Of a stretch of 60,000 nt of DNA, positions 12,501-24,330 are shown piece by piece. The notes under the pieces are model-generated. The model saw only the letters and a program-made list of their open reading frames with translations. It had not been told where the DNA came from and searched no databases. The number at the start of each line of letters is the position of its first letter. The first letter of the stretch is position 1. This DNA comes from Phoronis australis. Lineage: Eukaryota; Phoronida; Phoronidae. The translations under genes were made by a program, and so were the position numbers. The DNA lies in contig NMRA01000009.1 of NCBI GenBank assembly GCA_002633005.1, positions 901,661 through 961,660 of the forward strand, written 5' to 3'.

Positions 12501-15500
12501 GTGGTGCCTCCTAGTGGTAGTTTTGTTTTGTTTTGTTTTATTTTGCGCCCATAGCTGTATGTCCTAAACCCACTGCAGGATCTTTATTAAATTTAATTAG
12601 TAAGTGTATTTATATGAAGCTAAAAACAGACTCTGACGACTTTCAGGCGGATCCAATGAACACTGTGCCCCCTAATGGCAATTTCATTTTATTCTGTTTT
12701 CCGTTGTTTCTCTGAAGTTTCGTGACGGATTTCTATGAAATTTGGTGTATAGCTTTCTGTTAAAGAAGCAATGACATGTTCCCGTTTTCAGATGGATTGT
12801 ACATCTTTGTGCCATCTAGTGGCCATTTTTATGACACAAATAAACCACCCTAAAAGCACACCATTTGCGATGCATTCGTGGGCGTATTTCAACGCTCCGC
12901 GTTGCTCTTGTTTTTACTCAAGTGATTCGCATGCACCTAGGTTTCGCATATAAGTGCAGTTCTGCACAGATGCCCATAAACCTAGTGGTGCGACAATTAT
13001 GATATGTACGTGCCTGTTTTGAGGGCCTATATTAAAAATGTGGGCTTTCGTAGTGTTTAAGTCTGATTTTTGGTGGAAAAATTGCAGGTTGTATGGAAAT
13101 TTCATGTCAACCAAATAAGAAATGCAAGCTGCAGCATCCGAACGAACAAAATTCACCACAACTGAGCCGGACAGATTAACATACTTGGCAATATTTTGCC
13201 AGGTTCCTTAAGTGGTATAGATTCCTATTTGTGTTTCAGTTTTATGCAGACCACATGTAAAAATGCTTTGACCCAGTTTTACCAGTATTGCACTGCAGGC
13301 ACCAACACTTGCTATCTCAGTGGTGGAAGTTTTACGCTAGTTTCACTGTTTGCATTTGTTATCATTTCAGATAGCCTTTTTGGGTATATCAGTTGTACAT
13401 TATGAAGGCAGTGATGACTACATAAAAGAGAAAAGTGAGCAGCTGTACTACCAAGAATTACCTCTCTGGGCTTTTACTGGCTCCACCAACCCCATTCTGT
13501 GTGTTGGCAGCTATAAGTATGTATTTTGAAGTATAAATCTTTATCCATCCAGGAAAGTTCATAATCAAAGACATTAAAGCTTTTCCGCTGGACTGTTGTA
13601 CTAACTAAAATATTTAACCCCTCGGAAGCATCTCTCTCCTTTCTTGAGGAATGGTTGAATGACTAGAATGGTGGGACAGGTGGAGCTTCACGAGATATGA
13701 TCTGTAGCACCGTTCCAAGCAGCGAGATGCAACCTGTAGTACCGTTCCAAGCAGCGAGATGTTATCTTTAGCACCGTTCCAAGCAGCGAGATGCGATGTG
13801 TTGCACCGTTCCAAGCAGCGAGATGCGATCTGTAGCACCGTTCCAAGCAGCGAGAGCACAGCGGAAAGTTCCACCTGTCCCACCATTCTAGTCATTCAAC
13901 CATTCCTCAAGAAGGGAGCGGGATGCTCCTGAGGGCTTACGGATTTTAGTACTATTATAGTCCAGTGGAACATATTTAATGTCTTTGATTACAAGTATGC
14001 ATCCTTCTAAGACCCTGTAAGAGTGATTTGACTGTACTGTTGAAAGCTACACGTTGTTTAGGTGACTAACATTTCTTATCAAATAGCCTTTATTACAATA
14101 TTTCACAAGTATTCATCGTCTGCTACTATTCATCGTCTGCTACTATTCATCGTCTGCTTCATGTTAACATTTCGAATATAAGCTAATTCTTCATTTTGCT
14201 TTCCCAAAATACTCAGAATAATTTTTTTCTGAAAGATGTGGTGACTGAACTCAGTAGAATTTGTACTTTAATATATTTTCATGTTGTATGATGAAATTTT
14301 TTGCTGGAGCATGATTATGAAGTAGATATTAATTAAATTGAAGTAAATTCTGCGTTATTGTTTTTTCTGTTACCAAACCAGTATAGCTGGCTCTTATAAG
14401 TATGACAGTTATGTACATAGTGTCATGCTGTTCAATCTTGTACAACATTGCTGGCTTGTGTAGTGACTTACTTGATACCCAAACAAGTTCATTTGCACAT
14501 TTTTGATTAAACCATTTTCTGCGTTCTTGTCCTCGTTTTGGCTTTCATTGTGGTTTGTTGCTGCAGTATTCAGGGGTGATTTCCATAAGGCTAATCTATT
14601 GTAAGTTTGATGAAATCATTGTTGTGTTAGTTTTAGTATTCACAATGAGTCATTCTGTGTCTAACTTTCGTGTATTACTCTGTACTTTTACACTCTACTA
14701 TTCAGGAGTTGTCTGGAGATCTTTTCCACTATTTGGTACCTACAAGAACTAGTTGTAACTCATACCTTCCTCGAAAACTTAACTTTTACTTTATACCACA
14801 TAACTGTGTCACATGCCTGTGTAATAACCTACAAGGTTTTTGTTATTCTACAGGACATGGCAAAAAATATGAATTAAAACTTAGATACTTAGTATGAATA
14901 TTTTAAACTACACTAGCTGTTATATATAGGCGAATGTTATTAGCCTCGGTTGCTATGCTCAATGAGCATTTTCACTCGGCTTCATGAAAATATTTAATTA
15001 GCACAGCAACTTTGACAAATAACATTGGCTCATTTAAAATCATGTGTAGTTTACCATATATTTATGCTGTCCCATTTTCATGACAGGTATGACTTTACTT
15101 TTACACTACCACCAGACATGCTAGGCACAGTCATGTATGTGAACAGTGACAAAGAGGGAGGCATGGTTACTTACTCAATAGGGGCCATACTTTCACTAGC
15201 CACTGGAGGCTCTGTTTACTCAGATGAAGCCTTCGTCCCTGTACAGAGGCTGCTGTGTAGAGAAGACCCGTTCATCAGCCCGCAAGTCTGGTCTCGGTCG
15301 CCTGAGAAGGAGGAGAAAGAATCGACCGGGTTGACAGGTTCGGGGGGTGACATCATTGCCAGAGTGACCCTGCGACCTGGCATCTTTGTAGTCGATGGGC
15401 AAGACTTGATGATCGACTTGCATGTGATCAACAAAAGCAAGAAGACCTTCAAGAAGGTCAAGGCATTTCTAGTCCAGCACATAAGGTTCAGGTACAAAGG

Positions 15501-15969
15501 TGAGACCAAGTACGAGACCGATAAACAAGTATGTGAAATCAAAATACCCATCAACCTTCGTCCTCGTGATGAAATAACCATGCGAGGGATCCGTCTTCCA
15601 ATCCCTGTGGGTCTGGAACCCACACTGGATAAGCACGGTGGTTCTAGGTGGAGTGATAACTTGGCTATCAGGTATGAAGTACAAGTCGGCTTGTATACAG
15701 GTCACCACATTCCTAGTCCATTCATCTGTTTTGAAAATGTTGTGATTGGCTCACGTCCTCGAGGTTTGGATCCCAATCAACCAATCGATGACCAAGTGGG
15801 TGGAGGGGATCTGTTTGGCCGCGGTAACTATGAGTATAAAACATGTGATGTGAGGGTTTGTGTCAAGAAAGCTTTCTGCAGTGCAAAGCAGGCAATAGTG
15901 GCCTCTGGTCGCGATGCTATTAAAGAAGTGTCAAAGATGGAGAAGAAGATGAAAGAAAAGAGCAAATAA
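9527..15969 (+). CDS. arrestin-domain protein, four coding exons, 442 aa
   Basis: Coding exons are 9527-9637, 9815-10003, 13371-13516 and 15087-15969 (TAA at 15967). All junctions are GT-AG and phases agree, giving 442 residues. The start is the first ATG after a splice acceptor at 9510, so a non-coding 5' exon is likely. Residues ~65-215 look like an arrestin N-domain (VYYPGDTIRGSV; later YDFTFTLPPDM). Residues ~265-400 look like the C-domain (ARVTLRPGIFVVDGQDLMID, PRDEITMRGIRLPIP). Arrestin-fold proteins are cytoplasmic adaptors in membrane-cargo sorting and receptor trafficking. I see no PPxY motif, so classical ARRDC-type recruitment of NEDD4-family ligases is not supported. The tail is lysine-rich and probably helical (SKMEKKMKEKSK). 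No signal peptide or TM segment is seen. The exact subfamily is uncertain, so no symbol is given. Confidence 0.85.
10044..10317. repeat. 72-bp minisatellite in arrestin-like intron 2
   Basis: About 3.7 copies of a 72-bp unit containing CACATACTGCCATTTCCTTG and CAGCCAACCACTACGGTGTT. It starts 40 bp after the donor of coding exon 2. Since 72 is a multiple of three, both strands give open frames with 24-residue repeats; these are artefacts. Confidence 0.92.
11111..12910 (+). repeat. CCTAGTGGC-box repeat, copy 3 (longest)
   Basis: It starts GCGCCCACATATTTATATGT and ends after AACGCTCCGCGTTGCTCTTG. Boxes resembling CCTAGTGGC lie near 11317, 11460, 11619, 11762, 11909, 12068, 12209, 12350, 12500, 12665 and 12810, spaced about 141-165 bp. 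Three module types alternate, giving a ~445-bp higher-order unit. It sits inside intron 2 of the arrestin-like gene, in the gene's sense orientation. No intact ORF. Confidence 0.88.
13561..13992. mobile_element. foldback/MITE-like element with internal 32-bp array
   Basis: Two arms of ~125 bp (13561-13690 and 13865-13992) are inverted copies of each other, from ATAATCAAAGACATTAAA at the outer end to the inner GGTGGGACAGGTGGA. Between them lie ~4.6 copies of a 32-bp unit, GCACCGTTCCAAGCAGCGAG plus 12 bp, at about 13707-13857. It lies in intron 3 of the arrestin-like gene, 44 bp after the exon donor. No transposase frame, so it would be non-autonomous. Confidence 0.85.
14111..14160. repeat. 17-bp tandem repeat, three copies
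   Basis: Three copies of ATTCATCGTCTGCTACT, the last one partial, in intron 3 of the arrestin-like gene. Confidence 0.9.
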
Positions 15970-16026
15970 TCACAACACACACATTTTGTAATAGTCTGTG
16001 TTGTTCACAAAAGTTTTTGATTTGTT

Positions 16027-16032
16027 ATTAAA
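16027..16032 (+). terminator. candidate poly(A) signal of the arrestin-like gene
   Basis: ATTAAA, the common variant hexamer, lies 58 nt after the TAA stop. It is only a motif match; the 3' UTR may extend further into the AT-rich DNA downstream. Confidence 0.35.
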
Positions 16033-16039
16033 TTCTGTC

Positions 16040-19000
16040 TGATATTTTAAGCCTAAGTGTGTTTACATTTACAGTTGTGATAATTTACTAGTGTTTGAAT
16101 TGATTCAAAGAACTTTTGCAATCAACCAGGGCCCAACGTCTGATTTCTGTATTCCAAGCTTAACTGGAAAATTGTAACATTGCATGTCATGCTTCCAGTA
16201 ACCTTTAAAATGTAATTTGTACTGGATCAAACAGTGCGATTGGTTGAATGTCGAGTTTGAGTTCAAAGGTTAGATTCTGTTCCCTGATTTTAGGTGTCCT
16301 ATGTGACCAAAATACAGGTTAAGAATTGTTTTTGCATGACCCAAACGTTGTTGCTAACCTTGCCTGATGTCCACTAACTTTTTATTAGACTGGGCTGTGT
16401 TTTATTATGACACTAAATTTATACATTATCCACTGGTGGTGGTTTGACATATATTCTGTAATAATCTATATTTACCTCTGGCTATGTAATGTATTACAAG
16501 GGTATACATATAGTCTTGCAGATTTTGTAATGTAGTTTTTAGTTCCCTTGGTTGCTCAATCAACAAATGTTGTTATTGCTGTTCCTTTGTTTAATAATTC
16601 ACATGTTTCGCCAAATTGCACACCTTGCTTATCTGTATTTATTCAACACAAGTTTCATTTGTGCAACATGATTGGCATAAATGCATTTCTGAGTTTTTGA
16701 AAATTTTCATTCTTAAACATCCACCTGGTGTGATTTTTAGTTCCTCTATTCAGACATTATGAGCATTAACGAGGATGACCATAATTTATCCATGATATAT
16801 TTTGTTGTGTAATCTAGTCTTTGGGATACCTTTCTTGTTTCAGAGATTATCTTTTGAAGCTTAGAATCCCTCGCTAAAAAACGAAAGTTTTTACTCTGAT
16901 CTGTTGTCCCAGGTGCTATTAGTATTGGTATTCACCCAGTCCTATTTTAAAGGGCATTTGGCCAGTGTTTAGCTGTTAATGTTGAATTTTTAATCGAAAG
17001 CACTTTGGGGTTAAAATGTCACATCACTTATCTGTTACTGGAACTGGCTGTTATAGGATGTATACAGCAAGTTTGTGTGATCTTAGTCTCATTGAACTTT
17101 GATTTTGTTGTACTGTCTTGTTGAGTGGATGACAATCACACCATTTTTGGTTTTGCTACTTACATTTACCTAACTACCGGTTGTACTAGTTGTGGCTGAT
17201 ATCCTAAGATTAAAACATCATTCTAAAATTGTTTACATTGTATCTTCCACACGAATATATCAACAGTGTCAAGCTACATGTGTCAGTTTACATTGTATCT
17301 TCCACACGAATATATCAACAGTGTCAAACTACTTGTGTCAGTTTGTTTCTTGGCCTTGAATTGGTCTTGTTTTTTACTGCTGCTGTATTAGGCAGTCCTT
17401 TAAACGCTCTGATGTCATTGGGGCAAGTCTTGTCTTCAGGTGAACAAGGGTAGTCTGTAGAGAGTTTTAAGTAACTAAAACTCTTCAGTTTGAGTTGACA
17501 TTGTGAGAAATTAATGAGGCCTGTTATTTATTTTATGTAAATGGAAACGGTTAAAATGGTGATCAAAAATCAGGCTTGTGAAATTCCAAATTTATTCATA
17601 TAAACGTAGAAAAATTTGTGAAATCATTTTCTTGACGTGATTGTATTGATTATTCTTACTGGTATACCTGCTGAAATTACAGTTCCTTGTATCTTGTATT
17701 TTTTGATAAACCTGATATGCAGGAGGACAAAATTATCATGGTTGCACATTATCCATGCTTTGTAATGCAAGGTGGCTGGTGTCACAAAAGTCTGTTTTGG
17801 AGTGTTTGGCAGAACATGTAGGTCCAGTGCTTGACAATGCCTTTTCCTTATATTTATGACTGATGATTTTGACATGCACATGTATGCTTAACATCTTATC
17901 CGCCAACAGAAGGGGATTTTTCATGATTTTAGACTTTTTTACCATCAAACTCTGATTTGACCTTGTATCTATAATACAACACCAGAAGTAGACTCCAGTA
18001 AACAATAGAAGCGATGTGATGATTAAAGGACCCTGTGTGTTTTCTAGTTCAAAAGATGGAAATGTAGTGAAATTCAAGGATTGCAACATTCTCCTTCTTT
18101 AAATATAAAAACAATCAAGGTTGCACGGGCAAGTGCAGCGAAGCTAATCTGTTTCTCCTTCCCACGAAAAGTTTACCATAAACAAGGTTACGTGGTCAAC
18201 CATTTGGAAACGCAGTTGAATACCCAAAATTCCTTGATAAAGACTTGAATATCACTATTAACTGGTGATCACTTAGTCTACATAATACATTGTTACGTTG
18301 TACGTGGGAATTTCGCAAATCGTATATTCGGCTGATTACTATCCGATTCCTTCCGCTGAATCCTCGGGGACATTCAGCTGACTGCAAGGAAGTCTTGCAG
18401 AGGTTCAGTTGTCGCAGAACACTTGTCTACTTTATTTCTACGATCTCACGCATTACTGCGATTGCTGTTTTGGCAACCAGCCCAAACCGATCACAAATAC
18501 GCCTGACTTCAAGTTCGTGCGCGCCATGTTTTATCCCGGATCCCATCGGCCACAATTTTGGGTTACAAGATGCCCAGAATATAGCAAAAATGACTGTTCA
18601 TCATTGTCAAGTCAGTAGTCCAAGTTCACAAGAACTTTTTGAATAAATTGTTCAAGATAAAGACATGATAGTGGTATTGAGATGTCTAGTATGGTCCAGG
18701 ACGTATGGTCAAGCTCGGTGGAATATTCGACAACAGTACTGTCTTCAGCTAGCAGTGCATCGATACCGTAAGCTATTTATCAAGACTACGCCCCACTATA
18801 GGCCTACCGTCTCTTACTGTGCGTAAGTACTACTTTTAAGATGTAAAAATGTGATTGGCTGCGTCTATACGTACTTATACGCCCCACCACAGCGTTGACC
18901 ATGGCCATGAAAGAAAATCACGTGGAAACACACATTTCTGTTGATTTATTTAGCCCACTCAAGTACAGAAGCGCTGCAAGAGAGAGGAGACGTAGGATAA

Positions 19001-19390
19001 CAAAGAATATTTCCTCGGTCATTGCCATCACGAGCTCACGTGCATACAGTTCACAAAAGTACGACGTGTGAAACAAGCCTACTAAAATCACACTTATTTA
19101 GTACATTTGAATTTGACACGTACTTTCACTTCACTTTGTGCAGAAGAATTAGCAAAACGTGTACCATGCATTTCCTATTTCAGGCTGGCAACAGCATCTC
19201 CCCTGGTGGGCATATAAGTTATCATTGAATATGCCCCTATTTTCGAGTAGGAAATGTGATAATACTAATTCTTAGTTCTTTTCGCCTTATTCATTTTAAC
19301 TTGATGTTTGTTTGATTGGGTCAACGATTAAGTCACGGTGATCAAGGAACCATGTTTATATTTTTAATCGTTGCGAGAGTATTGATCCAC
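16040..19390. other. no gene recognised
   Basis: AT-rich sequence with scattered short open frames on both strands, none with recognisable domains. The first part may be 3' UTR of the arrestin-like gene. A 55-bp duplication at 17231-17340 is the only clear structure. Confidence 0.45.
17231..17340. repeat. 55-bp direct duplication
   Basis: Two adjacent 55-bp copies beginning GTTTACATTGTATCTTCCAC, differing at about two positions. Confidence 0.9.
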
Positions 19391-19393
19391 AGC

Positions 19394-19765
19394 TCACTGT
19401 AGGCCGTTCGGTGGTCCGGAACGCGGCAGGCGGCGGGGTCGATCAGCATCACCATGGCGACTGTTACGGTTGCCCCTGGAATCGTTCATCCTCCGCCTGC
19501 CGTGCCGATTAATATCGTGGCTGTCGCTTCCTAACCACCCTGTCTGCCTGTTGGTTGCCGTTTTACAATCCGGTGACGGCTTGTCGGTAGGATTCCAATC
19601 CGGTGTTGGCTTGTCGGTTGGATTCCAATCCGGTGTTGGCTTATCGGTTGGATTCCAATTCGGTGTTGGCTTGTTGGTTGGTTTCCAATCCGGTGTTGGC
19701 TTATCGGTTGGTTTCCAGTTGAAAGGGAGACCATCCATCTTTTCGTCGTTGCCGTGTTTCTTCAT
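19394..19765 (-). CDS. low-complexity ORF with decapeptide repeats, uncertain
   Basis: An open frame of 123 residues from the ATG at 19765, 11 nt inside a candidate acceptor (CATTTTCAG, exon from 19776). It has a charged start (MKKHGNDEKMDG), then about five ten-residue repeats of the type PTPDWNPTDK encoded by a 30-bp tandem repeat, then an arginine-rich tail. No known domain. It lies downstream of, and on the same strand as, the CD225-like frame, so it might be a separate gene or an alternative exon. It could equally be a chance frame over a minisatellite, since 30 is a multiple of three. Confidence 0.25.
   Translation of the reverse strand: MKKHGNDEKMDGLPFNWKPTDKPTPDWKPTNKPTPNWNPTDKPTPDWNPTDKPTPDWNPTDKPSPDCKTATNRQTGWLGSDSHDINRHGRRRMNDSRGNRNSRHGDADRPRRLPRSGPPNGLQ
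19566..19720. repeat. 30-bp minisatellite, five copies
   Basis: Five copies of a 30-bp unit, CTTGTCGGTTGGATTCCAAT followed by CCGGTGTTGG. On the minus strand it encodes the decapeptide repeat described at 19394-19765. Confidence 0.92.
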
Positions 19766-20635
19766 GTTCTCAAATTCTGAAAATGAACGCGTAACTCGAC
19801 GTTGGCAAGGCCTATCACTCAAAGTATACATAAGACTGACTGATGGACAGCGATATGTCGCAAATTGTTGTCTTTCCCGACACTTTTTTTTTACAGAATT
19901 GCAGTTGCCCTAATGTCACAATTCCGCCTCTGACTAATAGTGGTTCCCGGTTGCTCATTTTTTGCGGTACTTCAGTATTTACATAAAATTATCGTCACAT
20001 TTTTTATTTGCCTTAGTATATATCAAACTGACGCAGATTAAATTTTAAAAGCATCCAAATTTAGTTCTCAGTTTATTGCTCAATCTTGGATTTTCCAGAA
20101 ATGTGAGCTGATGCAACATTATTTTGAGAAAGACTCCCGATAATCTATGTGTGCCTCGACTTGTACTGTTTATGAACGATGATTTCGATATTTAATTATG
20201 TCCGGCGAAAAGCAATATATTAACAGACTGAGCTGCTGCACATCCAGGTTTGATAAATGCACGCGCCTGCATAACATAACGCGGCCTCTCACCGTGCACT
20301 GAGCATGCCTTGCAAACACAACACAAATGTGCGAATCAAAATTTAAAACATCACTTGTACCACTATGTTGTCACAAGAAATGACGATTATTTCGCCAACC
20401 TATGTCCTCTTTTTCATCTCTTGAAATCGAGCTTTTCCGTCGAACATAAAAAAATATTTTCCGTGCTTGGACTTGATTTTTGCAGTTCTGGGTTGCGTTT
20501 CTTTTCAACTCCCTTATGTGACCTAGGCTTATATGGAGAATGTAGTTTTGGTATTGCAGGTGCACGTTTTCAAGCCTGTAAGTATAGCATTTGGCTCGCT
20601 CGAAAAATAAATGGGTTACAGTCAGGGTTGAGTAC

Positions 20636-21072
20636 TTATATCGTCATTGAACTTTGACGACGTGACAAATTCAATCGTCGCTGAGGTTTCTTCTTACCAA
20701 ATTTCATGCTTTCAGGCTTGAGATGCAGCCACTTCATCATCCAGGGAATATGTACCACCCAAAAGTAAATTGCCAGCCCCCAAAACAGCAGACCGAACCC
20801 CAGCGCTATGATGGTACATCCGCTAGCACACCGACGTTTCCTGGTCGATCCATGGTAGTCAGCTGTTCGGTGGTCCACGTAAGACAGAACGGATTGTACG
20901 AGACCAATCAGGCCGCAAAACGACCCCGGGACTCCGGCGAAGAGCGTGGCGATCAGAGACCAAACCAAGTGGGACCTGTAAAAGTCATAGAACCGGGATT
21001 TAGTCCGCGAAGTCTGGGATTTGGATAGATTATTCGTTGCATCTCTTATTTGCTGGGGCGTAGAATTTTTAT
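20636..21072 (-). CDS. CD225/dispanin-like two-TM protein, last exon
   Basis: Open from an acceptor at 21073-21074 (CCATCAG; exon from 21072) to a stop near 20636. If unspliced it could start at an ATG at 21112 (158 aa). The frame encodes a polar N-terminal part, then HLVWSLIATLFAGVPGSFCG (hydrophobic, re-entrant-like), a loop with DYHGSTRKRRCASG, then TIIALGFGLLFWGLAIYFW and a basic tail. An LVWS-type first hydrophobic segment, a basic loop carrying a DY-x-G motif and a second TM helix is the CD225/dispanin pattern, which includes small membrane proteins that affect vesicle fusion and trafficking. Similarity is by pattern only. The likely 5' exons are upstream on the same strand, but the phase does not join directly to the 23436-23571 exon, so a middle exon is missing from the model. 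Confidence 0.5.
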
Positions 21073-21354
21073 CTGATGGACAGACGTATGTATAATAAGG
21101 AAAAATCAGCACGAACGATAAACGGTCAACTGCACATAACGGTTCTAGACCCTTGACCCGTTATGTTTATTTCAGCACAATTGATCAAAACAGAATTATT
21201 GACCGTTTTAATTCCCCCTTCGCGAATTACAAATTACTTTTAACACTTACTGATTTACCAAAACTGAGTGAAATTACTTTTTCATAGGCGAAAAAGAAAA
21301 TGATAGTACAAGTGGACATGATGGATCAAAATGGACAAAATGGGTCAACATCAA

Positions 21355-21697
21355 CGTAGTGAGACAAAACCGTGAAAATAGATCAAAATGAACCGTAATG
21401 GGATAAAATCGGTATAATGGGTCAAAATGAACGTAATTGAACAAAATCGATATAATGGGTCAAAATGAGGGACGAAATCGATATAATGGGTCAAAATGAG
21501 GGACGAAATCGATATAATGGGTCAAAATGAGGGACGAAATCGATATAATGGGTCAAAATGAGGGACGAAATCGATATAATGGGTCAAAATGAACGTAATT
21601 GAACAAAATCGATATAATGGGTCAAAATGAACGCAATGGTCAAAATCGATATAATGGGTCAAAATGAGGGACGAAATCGATATAATGGGTCAAAATA
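21355..21697. repeat. ~31-bp minisatellite
   Basis: About ten copies of a unit containing ATCGATATAATGGGTCAAAA, alternating between units ending TGAGGGACGAA and TGAACGTAATTGAACAAA. It lies between the CD225-like exon and its candidate upstream exon. Confidence 0.92.
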
Positions 21698-21719
21698 TAC
21701 AATGTGTCAGAACAGCCCA

Positions 21720-23430
21720 GTGTTACGTTAAACTTTCGTTAATGAAATGCACGGCAAGTCAAGTGAGTTTTGAAACAGTTTTAGTTTCCTATTTTTGGCA
21801 TAGTAATGTGCTGCTCTAGCAAACATGGAAGCAAGCCACAGTTTAAAAGTAAATACTAACAAGCACTTTCTCTCACAGTAGGCTAATAAAAAGACAATAT
21901 TTCTAATACGAGCGCGGATTTGCGTAAGAATAATCTTCCAGAATCAAAGAAGTGAACAGCGAATGTATTAAATTTCAGGTGATGACGTAGTGCGCATGCT
22001 GGATATGTGAACCTTTTCAAATAACATATTGTCAGTTAATGGACATGAAGCACAGATTAATTCATTTCGTAGGGTATAAAAGGTGTTTTGACTGATATCT
22101 TTAGGTCTGTTTTGTAAATTGTAATTGCTCGTGTTCAGGTAATTAACCTTCATCTTTCCGATTAACATTGTTATTTCATGACGAAGACACAAGAAGAATG
22201 AATTCTTTACGTTTCAACTGGCATCATGTAATCTGAGTCTGCTACATGCTGATGACATGGAAGTTTGTATTAGGTGTTAAGAAAATAAACCTTCGCTACA
22301 AATCACCCAGTTGTATTCCATAAGTTTTTTTAATAAAAGCTACAGACATATCACACGAAAATATATATTTTTAAAGAAGAATGTGCAAAGTCGCATTTCA
22401 TGTAGAAGATGATAACTACCGATAGTCAGAATTTGTTTGGGGGGGAAGGGGGAGGGGTGTGCTTCTCTTCACACATGATCCAACATCCTTCTGATCATTC
22501 CTGGAATCTCTAAACACGCCAGCGCATGCAATACTTCCTGTGCCGTATTTGCTCTCCGGGAATCTTAAAAAAAATGGTTTATTGCTTCTTATAGTTCGAT
22601 ATGTTCAGGTTGTATTGAATGATGATTAGTTGAATATGTAAATCATTCATTTCGAAAGGTCTTTAGAGAAACCTAGACGTTTTTCTCGCTGTTGATGTTG
22701 ATACAGAGATAAATAGAAAACAGGGACATTCAGTTTTTACATTTCATTTTCCTCAAATGAACATTCTAACTGAGAATTGGTGTTAGTCTTGATAAGGTGG
22801 TATAATGTGTCGATGCGCTGGTTATACACTAGACGGCAGTGCTTTTCGTAACACAACTTGGGGAGTGGACAAACTTCATCATTGATGATCTGAATTTACA
22901 AAACATTCTGTATACCTATAGACCCTATGTGGACAGCGCTGTATGAAGCGCCAAAGTGTTCTTAAACGAGCACCTTTCAGCGCGTTGAAATGTGCTTAGT
23001 CACTCTACGTCTTTTACTTACATTTGGTAAAGTGAGTTGACAATGTCAGTTATCATCTGCAGGAAAATGCATCTGTGCGCCAAACAAATTTAGCAATTCA
23101 ATCTAAGATAACAAAGATAACGTGAATTTTAATTTTTCCTCATTTGTATTGTTCGAGAACAAAAGGCGCGTTGTTGTATTTAATTTGATTTCTCTGCTGA
23201 GATAAAACAAGTTGAGTTACAATACAAGTATGAGTTACAATACAATCGCGCAACGAACCAAGTCGCCTAGTGTGTTCCAGAATTTTGAAATTTTAAGTTC
23301 GTCAAAAACTAAATTATGTCCTATAACATGATAATTTAGTGCAACAATAAGATCGTGTAGCATAGATGCGCTATATTTTCGAAAGTTCGAGCAATTGAGA
23401 TCAGAACAATCATTGAGTCTACGTTTTTAA
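21720..23430. other. no exon recognised (probable intron)
   Basis: AT-rich sequence between two candidate exons of the CD225-like gene. It should contain the missing middle exon if the model is right, but none stands out. Confidence 0.35.
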
Positions 23431-23435
23431 CATAC

Positions 23436-23571
23436 CAGCTCCATTTAGGCTTGTTTTCTCTAATCTGCTTCACAGCTGGTGCATTTGCCATGGAGATGGC
23501 AACAACCTCTACCTCAGGTAGAGCTTCCTTTTCATGCACTTTCAGCGGTGCGACTGCTTTCGGCTTCATAC
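23436..23571 (-). CDS. candidate first coding exon of the CD225-like gene
   Basis: Flanked by an acceptor (TTGTGTAG, exon from 23571) and a donor (GCTG|GTATG, exon end 23436). The first ATG, at 23569, opens 44 codons starting MKPKAVAPLKVHEKEALPEV and ending near KPKWS. Polar and acidic-basic, no domain recognised. It is placed with the CD225-like exon because it is on the same strand, upstream, and has good splice signals. It ends in phase 2 whereas the next exon needs phase 1, so the two cannot be spliced directly. Confidence 0.35.
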
Positions 23572-23774
23572 CTACACAATGGTCAATAAAAAACATGAGT
23601 CATCAGGGACTGAAATTTAGGACCCTTTGTTAAAAAACGTGCCTTTCTTGTCCAAACGTCGACAACAAATTTCGGTTTCTATCTCTTGTAATAAATCAAA
23701 AACGGTTCTGGGCTCAATTCACATTTTGTTCTATTAGCTAACCCGTTGCTCGCTCGGGTTCACGTGTGCTGCAC

Positions 23775-24330
23775 CACAAGGCAGTCAATTTAGTAATATT
23801 GGTTGCTGAACTCCTTTATTGCTTCGGTAATGACAAACAATCAAAAAGATTGCAAACCCAGAGACAGTCTTCAGATGAAGACCCTCTTCGGGCCTTTAAC
23901 TTCTTTAAACTATGGGTGATGGTGGCCCACACACACCAGCACCAAAGAAGGCCAACTAGTGCTGGATGGATGTCTGTCCTCCTTGCTAGCAGGAAACGAC
24001 TGGCCACTACAAGGGACTCTGCCAGGTCTTTTCACTTCTCCTCCACCAAATCCATTGACGCTACCTCAGCTGCAGTATATATCTTTCTGACAAATTGGTT
24101 CTTGTCACGGGGTGGTAAAGCTGCCTGTCTTACAGATGACAGTCCATAAAGAAGAGCCAGGAAGCCTCTAGCTCCAACTTCCACTTCTATACTAAATTGA
24201 TGGTGTTTGTTTCGCAAGTTTTGACACAATTCCTCATACTTATCCATCTTGAATTCACGACTATCCTCAATACGAGCTTCATTTGAGACAGTTAGCTCGA
24301 CTAGATCCACAATATCTGGGAGTCGCAATT
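23775..24330 (-). pseudogene. probable retroelement ORF 3' remnant
   Basis: The minus-strand frame at 24328-24032 contains KYEELCQNLRNKHHQFSIEV followed by a VGARGFLA-type segment. This resembles the C-terminal region after the reverse transcriptase in invertebrate retroelement polyproteins. Further 3' the remnant continues in other frames (PGRVPCSGQSFPASKEDRHP), so it is frameshifted. No upstream RT domain is present; it looks like a truncated fragment. Family assignment is by pattern only. Confidence 0.4.

Noticed and set aside
17736-18089. 117-codon minus-strand frame downstream of the arrestin-like gene
   Set aside because: No domain, no splice context, no repeats; consistent with chance in AT-rich DNA.
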